DNA of 5,067 bases from Bacillota bacterium (GTDB lineage Bacteria; Bacillota; Clostridia; Lachnospirales; Lachnospiraceae). Position numbers and translations under genes: made by a program. This document shows positions 1 through 4,998 of this stretch, in pieces; the stretch's first letter is position 1, and each line of letters opens with the position of its first letter. Where the stretch lies: assembly GCA_023415595.1 (NCBI GenBank), contig JAEZJW010000089.1:1-5067 (forward strand). The letters run 5' to 3'. Below the pieces are notes generated by a model. That model had not been told where the DNA came from. It ran no database searches and saw nothing but the letters and a program-made list of their open reading frames with translations.

Positions 1-126
1 GAAGGACTTGGCAAAATCATAAGCAACATAGGTTTTACCAACTCCTTTGGCTCCTGTTAGAAGAACAGGCCTGCAAGAAGGCTTCTGATTCCAATTAATT
101 AACCCATCTATCACTTTTCTCTTCAA
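1..126 (-). CDS. P-loop ATPase, N-terminal fragment (probable DUF4143-type AAA ATPase)
   Basis: Only the first 42 residues lie in the window; the gene runs off the left edge. The start is a TTG at 126-124, chosen because an AAGGGG Shine-Dalgarno lies 8 bases upstream (140-135). A complete Walker A motif, GAKGVGKT, occupies residues 25-32 and is preceded by a hydrophobic strand (PVLLT), as in nucleotide-binding P-loop proteins. The layout KRKVIDGLINW followed by a short K/P/R stretch and then the P-loop resembles stand-alone AAA ATPases with a C-terminal DUF4143 domain, which typically begin with a K-R-K, L-x-x-W, R-K-P pattern and then GARQVGKT. The cellular role of that family is poorly defined, and the diagnostic C-terminal domain is not visible here, so ATP binding is well supported and the subfamily is an inference. 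The Shine-Dalgarno overlaps the stop codon of the pseudouridine synthase gene, suggesting cotranscription and translational coupling. Confidence 0.75.
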   Translation of the reverse strand, partial: MKRKVIDGLINWNQKPSCRPVLLTGAKGVGKTYVAYDFAKSF

Positions 127-134
127 AGTTGTTA

Positions 135-140
135 CCCCTT
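135..140 (-). promoter_or_regulatory. Ribosome binding site of the ATPase gene
   Basis: AAGGGG on the minus strand, 8 bases before the TTG at 126. It shares bases with the TAA stop (141-139) of the upstream rluD-type gene, so ribosomes finishing one gene are placed to start the next. It is the main reason for choosing the TTG start. Confidence 0.65.
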
Positions 141-1101
141 ATTGTCGTCTTAGTTTCTCTAATAATTCGGTAAAATAGTCAGGAATCGGTGCTGTAAATT
201 CCATATATTCTTTCGTGGTCGGATGCAGAAAGCCCAAAACTCCGGCATGCAGAGCCTGTCCCTCCAACTTGAAGGGATCCTTCTCGGGGCCATATACCGT
301 ATCACCCAGAAGCGGATGACGGATGCTTGCCATATGGACTCTGATCTGATGGGTCCGGCCGGTTTCCAGAGAGCATTCGATGTGGGCATATCGTTTGCCG
401 AGATTCTCAATCACACGGTAATTCGTAGCGGCATATTTGCCGTTTTTATGATTAATTGCCATCTTCTTGCGGTCCCGTTCATGCCTTCCGATCGGAGCTT
501 CCACTCTTCCGCTTTCCTCCTGAAAGGTATGGTACACGATCGCCTGATATTTTCTGGTGATCGAATGGACCTTCAGCTGCTCCGCTACGAACTGATGGGC
601 CTTATCGTTCTTACAAGCCACCATAACTCCGGTGGTATCCCTGTCAATGCGGTGAACGATTCCGGGCCGTAAGATCCCGTTAATCCCTGATAATTCACCC
701 TGGCAATGATACAGCAGGGCATTCACCAGGGTACCTGAGGCATGTCCGGCAGCGGGATGGACTACCAGCCCTTTTTGCTTGTTTATAATAATGATGTCCG
801 TATCCTCATAGAGAATATCAAGTGGAATATCTTCCGGGACGATTTCAGCCTCTTTCGGTTCGGGAAGGTATAAAGAGACAGACTGTCCTGTTTTCACCTT
901 TAAATTGGCTTTAACGGGCTTTCCGGCCGCAAGTATATTACCTTCTTCAATTAATTTCTGTATATAGGACCGGGAAAGCTCAGTCAATACCTCGGACAGG
1001 TATTTATCGATGCGGATCCCGTTATACTCTTCACCAACAGTAAGTATGGTTTCCTGTCCCTCTTCCGACAGCTCTAGAGCCTCATCATCCTCGATAACCA
1101 T
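139..1101 (-). CDS. rluD: RluA/RluD-family 23S rRNA pseudouridine synthase (YlyB-like)
   Basis: A 320-residue protein, within the usual length of RluD-type enzymes, which isomerise specific uridines of large-subunit rRNA to pseudouridine in the cytoplasm. An S4 RNA-binding domain occupies about residues 29-80 (starting IRIDKYLSE). The catalytic domain follows, with the family signature HRIDRDTTG at 150-158; D153 aligns with the nucleophilic aspartate of the HRLD motif. The second conserved block, LETGRTHQIRVHM, is at 246-258. The first 25 or so residues are an acidic extension. The ATG at 1101 has AAAGGA at 1117-1112, 10 bases upstream, and the gene starts just after the lspA stop at 1105. 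The lspA-then-rluD order matches lspA-ylyB of Bacillus subtilis. The family is certain; the exact target uridines (RluD versus another RluA paralogue) cannot be read from sequence alone. Confidence 0.93.
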   Translation of the reverse strand: MVIEDDEALELSEEGQETILTVGEEYNGIRIDKYLSEVLTELSRSYIQKLIEEGNILAAGKPVKANLKVKTGQSVSLYLPEPKEAEIVPEDIPLDILYEDTDIIIINKQKGLVVHPAAGHASGTLVNALLYHCQGELSGINGILRPGIVHRIDRDTTGVMVACKNDKAHQFVAEQLKVHSITRKYQAIVYHTFQEESGRVEAPIGRHERDRKKMAINHKNGKYAATNYRVIENLGKRYAHIECSLETGRTHQIRVHMASIRHPLLGDTVYGPEKDPFKLEGQALHAGVLGFLHPTTKEYMEFTAPIPDYFTELLEKLRRQ

Positions 1102-1104
1102 AGC

Positions 1105-1644
1105 TTATTCGTCCTTTCCGGATCCGTCGTTATTGTCTGTCTTCTTCTTTCTACGGAATATCTCATCAATAAATGCCAGATCCTTTTCCTTGTAATAAAA
1201 GAGCACAAGAATTACCAATAAGGCACAGGAAACAGTCAGACACATATCCGCGAAGTTAAAGATAGGGAAATCGATCAGTTCAAAATAGATGAAATCCACA
1301 ACATATCGTAAGGAGATCCGGTCAATGAAATTACCGATGGCTCCCGCCATGATAAAGATCCAGATCAGTCGGATCGGTGCATAGCGCCTTCCGGTGGGAA
1401 TCTTCAGATAAAAGTAAGTTAACAGGAACATCAAAACGATGGTAAGGATGATCAGAAAGCTCATCTTTCCGCTTAAGATTCCCCATACCGCTCCATTGTT
1501 TTCATGGTATTGTAGCTTTAATACCTTAGGGATGATTGAAAATGGTCCTTGATCCTTTACTATGGTTTTTGCCCAATATTTTGATAACTGGTCCACCGCT
1601 ATCAATAAAATAAATAACAGAAAATTTCCGATACGCTGCTTCAT
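1105..1644 (-). CDS. lspA: Lipoprotein signal peptidase (signal peptidase II)
   Basis: An integral membrane aspartyl protease that cleaves the signal peptide from diacylglyceryl-modified prolipoproteins. Four hydrophobic segments are visible at about residues 6-20, 62-80, 90-107 and 134-151. Family blocks are present: AVDQLSKYW (16-24), ENNGAVWG (48-55), GAIGNFIDR (101-109), VVDFI (115-119) and FNFAD (129-133). D117 and D133 correspond to the catalytic aspartates of LspA. The NNGAVWG block differs from the common N-x-GAAF form. A charged, Lys- and Asp-rich tail of about 25 residues makes the protein (179 aa) somewhat longer than the usual 150-165. The ATG at 1644 is preferred because GGAGG lies 5 bases upstream (1654-1650); an in-frame ATG at 1665 would add 7 residues but has no Shine-Dalgarno. 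The gene sits 56 bases after aroB and ends 3 bases before rluD, so it is most likely cotranscribed with both. Confidence 0.94.
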   Translation of the reverse strand: MKQRIGNFLLFILLIAVDQLSKYWAKTIVKDQGPFSIIPKVLKLQYHENNGAVWGILSGKMSFLIILTIVLMFLLTYFYLKIPTGRRYAPIRLIWIFIMAGAIGNFIDRISLRYVVDFIYFELIDFPIFNFADMCLTVSCALLVILVLFYYKEKDLAFIDEIFRRKKKTDNNDGSGKDE

Positions 1645-1649
1645 TGTTG

Positions 1650-1654
1650 CCTCC
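1650..1654 (-). promoter_or_regulatory. Ribosome binding site of lspA
   Basis: GGAGG on the minus strand, 5 bases before the ATG at 1644. It lies inside the sequence that would be coding if the upstream ATG at 1665 were used, and so argues for the shorter LspA. Confidence 0.6.
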
Positions 1655-1695
1655 GCCTTAATCATTTAGTATTATTCTATATTAACCATTACATT

Positions 1696-1721
1696 ATCAG
1701 CTATTTCAGGATATAGCTGAT
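1696..1721 (-). repeat. Perfect 9-bp inverted repeat spanning the aroB stop codon
   Basis: ATCAGCTAT (1696-1704) and its exact reverse complement ATAGCTGAT (1713-1721) are separated by 8 bases. In the transcript this hairpin covers the last six sense codons and the TAG stop (1703-1701) of aroB. The following transcript bases are AATGTAATGG, with no U-tract, so it does not look like an intrinsic terminator. It could affect mRNA stability or coupling to lspA, or be coincidental. Confidence 0.5.
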
Positions 1722-2807
1722 TGCTTCCAGAAGCTCTGACTTCGACACGCTGGGATCGATAAAAGCAGCTCCGATGCTTTGAAGGAGGATAAAACGAATC
1801 TTATCACCATCCATCTTCTTATCAAGCCTGGTTACTTCATAGACCTTCTCCGCTTCCAAACCGTTTATGCTTACCGGCTGATCAAAGCTACCAATCATAT
1901 TTACAATATCCTCGTATTCTGCTTGGGAGAGATAACCCCGTCGGTAGGACAGATATCCTGCAGCCACCATGCCCAGAGAGACACACTCCCCATGGAACAG
2001 GGAGAAATCCTTTAACTTCTCAATCGAATGACCGATCGTATGTCCGAAATTTAAGAGCGCACGGTCTCCTAATTCCTTCGGATCCTTCTCAACCACTGCC
2101 TTCTTGATCAGGCAGCTTACCCGAATCATCTCTTTTAAGACCACCAGTTGCTTATGCCTGATTCCATCCCTGTTCGCCTTCAGCCATTCATAATAGCACT
2201 TATCCATGATAAGTCCATGCTTTATAATTTCCCCCATCCCGGAATAGAATTCACGGTCGGGCAGACTTAACAATGTTGAGAGGTTCATGTAGACCAGCTT
2301 CGGCTGATGGAAGGCACCTACCATATTCTTATAAGCCAGATAATCAACTCCGGTCTTACCGCCGATACTGGAATCCACCATCGCCAGCAAGGAAGTGGGT
2401 ATCTGGAGAAACCGTATTCCGCGAAGATAGGTTGCTGCAGTAAAACCTGTCAGATCTCCTATGACTCCCCCACCCAAGGCGACTATTACATCATTGCGGT
2501 CAAAACCGGCACTGATCAGTCTGGAATAGCAGTCCTGAACCGTAGCCAGGTTCTTGCTTGCTTCTCCGGCAGGAAATTCATAGCTTATGACGCAGTCAGA
2601 CAACAAACCGAAGATGGAAAGGCATTCCTCAAGGTAGTAACTGCCGACATTACTGTCAGTTACAATCATGAATTTACGGCCCTTCATTCCCCGCCCCTCT
2701 ACAGCGGCTGCAAGGTTACCGAAATCCATCTCCAGCCTGATATCATAAGATGGCCTTTCCTCGTAATATATCGTTATCGGTTCATTTAAGAAGCCAGGTT
2801 CTTTCAT
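1701..2807 (-). CDS. aroB: 3-dehydroquinate synthase
   Basis: Second enzyme of the shikimate pathway: converts DAHP to 3-dehydroquinate in the cytoplasm, using NAD+ and a divalent metal. The 368-residue length is typical. Family landmarks in order: FPAGEASKNL (78-87), the glycine-rich NAD-binding stretch ALGGGVIGDLTGF (110-122), QIPTSLLAMVDSSIGGKTGV (135-154), the metal-ligand blocks GMGEIIKHG (190-198, E193), NFGHTIGHS (253-261, H256) and FHGE (271-274, H272), and DKKMDGDKIRF (329-339). All three expected metal ligands are present, so the enzyme should be active. The start is placed at the ATG at 2807 because GGAGGA (2820-2815) lies 7 bases upstream; an ATG at 2822 would add 5 residues but overlaps that Shine-Dalgarno and has none of its own. 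The gene follows a hairpin-rich leader, which suggests control separate from divIVA. It lies at the position where Bacillus subtilis has ileS, away from other visible aro genes. Confidence 0.95.
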   Translation of the reverse strand: MKEPGFLNEPITIYYEERPSYDIRLEMDFGNLAAAVEGRGMKGRKFMIVTDSNVGSYYLEECLSIFGLLSDCVISYEFPAGEASKNLATVQDCYSRLISAGFDRNDVIVALGGGVIGDLTGFTAATYLRGIRFLQIPTSLLAMVDSSIGGKTGVDYLAYKNMVGAFHQPKLVYMNLSTLLSLPDREFYSGMGEIIKHGLIMDKCYYEWLKANRDGIRHKQLVVLKEMIRVSCLIKKAVVEKDPKELGDRALLNFGHTIGHSIEKLKDFSLFHGECVSLGMVAAGYLSYRRGYLSQAEYEDIVNMIGSFDQPVSINGLEAEKVYEVTRLDKKMDGDKIRFILLQSIGAAFIDPSVSKSELLEAISYILK

Positions 2808-2814
2808 CCTTTGA

Positions 2815-2820
2815 TCCTCC
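2815..2820 (-). promoter_or_regulatory. Ribosome binding site of aroB
   Basis: GGAGGA on the minus strand, 7 bases before the ATG at 2807. It fixes the aroB start over the ATG at 2822, whose last base is the first base of this site. The U-tract of the leader hairpin ends 7 bases upstream (2828). Confidence 0.7.
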
Positions 2821-2827
2821 ATTCAAT

Positions 2828-2881
2828 AAAAAGTGCATAACCACATCCTATAACCTAAAGACGAGGTTATGCTGCTCTTTT
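2828..2881 (-). terminator. Terminator-like hairpin in the aroB leader (candidate attenuator)
   Basis: On the minus strand GCATAACC (2872-2865) pairs perfectly with GGTTATGC (2842-2835) across a 22-base loop. It is followed after two bases by five T residues (2832-2828), and AAAAG (2881-2877) upstream can pair with CTTTT (2833-2829) to extend the stem. The loop is large and the stem modest, so termination may be partial. Because the U-tract ends 7 bases before the aroB Shine-Dalgarno, no promoter fits between terminator and gene; this favours attenuation or partial read-through over a full operon boundary. A competing hairpin uses the same first arm. Confidence 0.5.
2850..2870 (-). promoter_or_regulatory. 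Competing hairpin in the aroB leader (candidate anti-terminator)
   Basis: On the minus strand ATAACCT (2870-2864) is exactly complementary to AGGTTAT (2856-2850), with a 7-base loop. It uses the same ATAACC bases as the terminator-like stem, so the two cannot form together. It has no U-tract after it, and it is transcribed first. The pairing is seen directly; a switching role is inferred. Confidence 0.35.
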
Positions 2882-2893
2882 CATCAGAAACAT
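2867..2893 (-). CDS. Possible 8-codon leader peptide ORF upstream of aroB
   Basis: ATG at 2893 to TAA at 2869-2867 encodes MFLMKRAA. A possible Shine-Dalgarno, GAGGA (2910-2906), lies 12 bases upstream, farther than optimal. The stop codon falls inside the first arm of the terminator-like hairpin, so a terminating ribosome would mask that arm. Only one aromatic codon (Phe) is present, which is weak support for aromatic amino acid sensing. An ORF this short can occur by chance. Confidence 0.2.
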   Translation of the reverse strand: MFLMKRAA

Positions 2894-2955
2894 TTATGTA
2901 TTTTATCCTCAGTCAGTGTCAGGAATATAATCTGTTGCAGTAACGGAGCCGGCTG

Positions 2956-3579
2956 CTATATCTGGTCTAACAGATCAATGAATTCAAAACCGTCCTCCGT
3001 TTGAATGGACTGTTCCGTGGTTTCCTTCAGAAAATCGAACTGCTTCAGCTCTGTCTCCTCCGAATTCTCCTCAATCTGCTCAGATTCCTTTACAGGTGCA
3101 CTAGCCTGCTCCTCCTGATACATAAAATCATTGGTATTGATCATGAAGCTCTCGCTGTTAATCAGCTTCAGCTGTGCATTCAGAAGGTTCTCGAACTGTA
3201 TCTTAAAGAAATCGTACTGATGAATCAGATTCAGTGTCCTGTGCTCCAAAAGCTCAAGCTTTCTCTTGGCTAAGGCATGAATCTTATCGGCTTTGGCCCG
3301 GGCTTCCATCTCTATGGCCTCTGCCTCCCTGATTGCAGTCGCTTTGATATCCTGGGAGGTCTTCTCTGCAAGAATCAGGGCTTTCTGCAGGGTCTTTTCA
3401 ATGGATTTGTAATATTGGAGGTTTTCATTCAGTTCCTGTGTTTTCTTCTTCAGGTCTTCATTTTCACCATATAAAAGCTCATAATCGGCAGAAAGCTCAT
3501 TTATGAACTGTTCCATTTCCTTCTTATCAAATCCATGTCCGTTTTTCAGCTTATCACGCAGCTCCGATGGTGTAATCAT
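2956..3579 (-). CDS. divIVA: DivIVA-family coiled-coil protein
   Basis: DivIVA proteins assemble on curved membrane at poles and septa and recruit division, wall-synthesis or chromosome-segregation factors. The first 35 or so residues (MITPSELRDK, then GFDKKEMEQFINEL at 17-30) match the DivIVA N-terminal domain. A long charged coiled coil follows at about 36-140, rich in Glu, Lys, Ala and Leu, and then an acidic Glu/Ser-rich tail at about 155-207. The Phe-Arg pair used by Bacillus DivIVA for membrane insertion aligns with Gly14-His15 here. The ATG at 3579 is preferred (207 aa): GGGGAGG (3594-3588) lies 8 bases upstream and the protein then begins like other DivIVA proteins. A longer frame from 3645 would add 22 residues unlike the family and overlap ylmH. 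It sits after ylmH, its usual neighbour, with a gap of 55 bases. Family call strong; the exact partner set is unknown. Confidence 0.88.
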   Translation of the reverse strand: MITPSELRDKLKNGHGFDKKEMEQFINELSADYELLYGENEDLKKKTQELNENLQYYKSIEKTLQKALILAEKTSQDIKATAIREAEAIEMEARAKADKIHALAKRKLELLEHRTLNLIHQYDFFKIQFENLLNAQLKLINSESFMINTNDFMYQEEQASAPVKESEQIEENSEETELKQFDFLKETTEQSIQTEDGFEFIDLLDQI

Positions 3580-3587
3580 TCCTACAA

Positions 3588-3594
3588 CCTCCCC
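3588..3594 (-). promoter_or_regulatory. Ribosome binding site of divIVA
   Basis: GGGGAGG on the minus strand, 8 bases before the ATG at 3579. One of the strongest Shine-Dalgarno sequences in the window; it decides the divIVA start over the ATG at 3645. Confidence 0.75.
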
Positions 3595-3634
3595 TATTCT
3601 TATCTGACGAAGCAATTCAATCGGCAGAATAAAT

Positions 3635-4402
3635 CTATTCTCCATACAAATGTAGCTTCACCGAATATCTTCCCTTCTTCGTCTGGTAATCCGTTCCGCC
3701 ATAGATAAACTTGCCATAGCCACGAACGGAAACGACATCCTTCTCCTTCAGCTGGTAGCTATTAGATAGTACCTCCCGGCTGTTGACGAATACCTTGCCG
3801 CCTTCGATTAATCCGGTCAGGCTGCTCCGGGAGCTTTTAAAGGCCACAGACAGAATACTGTCAAGCCTGACGGAGGATACGGTTCCCGTAATCTCCTTCA
3901 ATTTCGGTTTATATTCAAAATCCTTGCCGGAAGTGATACCGGCTCGGATTGTTGTATGCTTCACTTTGCTTAACTGGTCTGTGATAAAGCTGCTGATCGT
4001 GTTCATACAGAACAGAAAGCCTTCATTTTCATGAATCAATATATCTCCGACCTTACTGCGGTCAATACCAAGATTCAGGATTGCACCCAGAAAATCACGA
4101 TGAGTTAAGGCATCACTGAATTTTTGGTTCGCAGGTACCAGTCTGATGCAGGTAATCGGCCAATCCAGTTCCTCTGTATCCGTAATTGTTTCATCGCCAC
4201 AAAAACAAAGTATTTTCCTCTCGGCGTCTTCAAAACCTCCGTAAGTAAAATACTTTATCTTCGGTAACTCCTGTTTCATGCTCACAAATATGCTCTGCTC
4301 ATTCAGATTGAGAAAATCCGAGAAGATAATGCCTCCCCGAAGTTCCGCCGCTTGGGCAAGATCTTTAAAGCGTCTGCGTAAAATCTGTTCGTCTTTGTCC
4401 AT
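3635..4402 (-). CDS. ylmH: YlmH-family S4-domain RNA-binding protein
   Basis: A 255-residue cytoplasmic protein. The N-terminal and middle part carries the YlmH block HRDFLGAILNLGIDRSKVGDI (residues 101-121), and a C-terminal S4 domain spans about 178-240 (RLDSILSVAF, then GLIEGGKVFVN and KDVVSVRGYGKF). The family is encoded next to sepF and divIVA in Gram-positive bacteria and has been linked to ribosome-associated quality control in Bacillus; a role in division is suggested mainly by its neighbourhood. The start is uncertain. The ATG at 4402 gives the normal family N-terminus (MDKDEQILRRRF) and lies 7 bases after the sepF stop, but has no properly spaced Shine-Dalgarno and may rely on reinitiation by ribosomes leaving sepF. 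An in-frame TTG at 4441, with AGGA 8 bases upstream, would add 13 residues and overlap sepF. I prefer the ATG. Confidence 0.88.
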   Translation of the reverse strand: MDKDEQILRRRFKDLAQAAELRGGIIFSDFLNLNEQSIFVSMKQELPKIKYFTYGGFEDAERKILCFCGDETITDTEELDWPITCIRLVPANQKFSDALTHRDFLGAILNLGIDRSKVGDILIHENEGFLFCMNTISSFITDQLSKVKHTTIRAGITSGKDFEYKPKLKEITGTVSSVRLDSILSVAFKSSRSSLTGLIEGGKVFVNSREVLSNSYQLKEKDVVSVRGYGKFIYGGTDYQTKKGRYSVKLHLYGE

Positions 4403-4409
4403 ACCCTGG

Positions 4410-4973
4410 TTAGAATTTAGATTGGAAAGTGGGCGGTTCAAAGCCTCTTTCCTGAATTAAATCAAGGTAATCACCTGAGATGTCTACAGTATCGGGGGAT
4501 ACGATAAAGATACAGCTGGAGATACGATGCAGCTTACCGTTAATCGCGTATACCGAGCCGGAAATGAAATCCATCGTGCGCTGTGCAAGCTTATCATCAA
4601 ATCCCTCCAGATTAATGACTGTTGCCCGTCCTGTCAATAGCATGTCACAAATTACTTGGGAATCTTCAAAGGACGTAGGCTTCATGATACAAACCTCGAG
4701 TCCCTTCGGAGTTGTTCTGATCGGAACAACTTTTCCTGCAGTACTTCTCTCCATTCTTGACATCCTCTCTGTTTTAAGGTCACTCGGAGCCGGAGTAACA
4801 GGCGTCTGGCTTCTCGGAGCCTCTTCGGCCTTATCAAGCTTCTCGGCCTTATGCTCCTGGCGTCTGGCTCTTTTCTGCTCCTTTTCGGTCTCCTCATTCA
4901 GGTAATCATCATATTCCTCGTCTTTATCCGTTAATTTCATTGAGTTCAGAAAATTCTTAAAAATATTCGGCAT
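4410..4973 (-). CDS. sepF: Cell division protein SepF (YlmF)
   Basis: SepF binds the C-terminal tail of FtsZ and anchors the Z-ring to the membrane on the cytoplasmic side. The 187-residue protein begins with the short amphipathic membrane-binding helix typical of SepF (MPNIFKNFLNSMKL, 1-14). A charged, low-complexity linker follows at about 15-78, rich in Glu, Lys, Arg and Ala and then Pro. The DUF552 core spans about 79-170, including KVVPIRTT (81-88), DMLLTGRATVINLEG (110-124), FISGSVYAING (136-146) and IFIVSP (155-160). The start at 4973 is chosen because GGAGAG (4986-4981) precedes it at good spacing and the amphipathic helix then lies at the N-terminus; the longer frame from 5045 overlaps the yggS end and adds unrelated residues. 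The gene starts 25 bases after yggS and ends 7 bases before ylmH, as in an operon. Confidence 0.93.
   Translation of the reverse strand: MPNIFKNFLNSMKLTDKDEEYDDYLNEETEKEQKRARRQEHKAEKLDKAEEAPRSQTPVTPAPSDLKTERMSRMERSTAGKVVPIRTTPKGLEVCIMKPTSFEDSQVICDMLLTGRATVINLEGFDDKLAQRTMDFISGSVYAINGKLHRISSCIFIVSPDTVDISGDYLDLIQERGFEPPTFQSKF
4710..4731. repeat. 8-bp perfect inverted repeat within sepF
   Basis: AGTTGTTC (4710-4717) and GAACAACT (4724-4731) are separated by 6 bases. The repeat encodes part of VVPIRTT at the start of the SepF core. On the plus strand it is followed by three more T residues, giving a weak antisense terminator-like shape. It may be a coding coincidence. Confidence 0.35.
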
Positions 4974-4980
4974 CGTATGT

Positions 4981-4986
4981 CTCTCC
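4981..4986 (-). promoter_or_regulatory. Ribosome binding site of sepF
   Basis: GGAGAG on the minus strand, within 10 bases of the ATG at 4973 and inside the short gap after the yggS stop at 4999. It supports the sepF start at 4973. Confidence 0.65.
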
Positions 4987-4998
4987 AATCTATGTTTA

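Noticed and set aside
223..672. 149-codon open frame on the plus strand
   Set aside because: It is antisense to the rluD-type gene, whose full set of family motifs is intact; the translation resembles no protein family I know and no ribosome binding site was evident.
1645..1700. AT-rich gap between aroB and lspA as a promoter
   Set aside because: TAGAAT and AATAAT resemble -10 boxes, but the bases 17 upstream do not resemble a -35 element.
2307..2789. 160-codon open frame on the plus strand
   Set aside because: Antisense to aroB, which has all expected motifs; composition and sequence look like a shadow frame.
2895..2922. Promoter-like CTGACA (2922-2917) with TACATA (2900-2895), and a TAAAAT at 2905-2900, upstream of aroB
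   Set aside because: CTGACA is a fair -35, but TACATA matches the -10 consensus at only three positions, and TAAAAT has no acceptable -35 at proper spacing. I cannot support a promoter here.
3580..3634. Possible promoter in the 55-base gap between ylmH and divIVA
   Set aside because: TTGAAT is present, but no -10-like hexamer lies at 16-18 bases from it.
3580..3645. 22-residue N-terminal extension of DivIVA from an ATG at 3645
   Set aside because: It overlaps the end of ylmH, does not resemble the family N-terminus, and the strong GGGGAGG at 3594-3588 supports the ATG at 3579.
4800..4860. Short repeated CTTCTCGG/CTTCGGCC units in sepF
   Set aside because: They encode the Lys/Ala/Glu low-complexity linker and are imperfect; no sign of a tandem repeat or CRISPR array.
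4480..4905. 141-codon plus-strand frame and 71-codon minus-strand frame (4682-4897) over sepF
   Set aside because: Both overlap the well-supported sepF gene; the minus-strand one is Arg-rich, as expected from the shifted Lys/Glu/Arg-rich linker.
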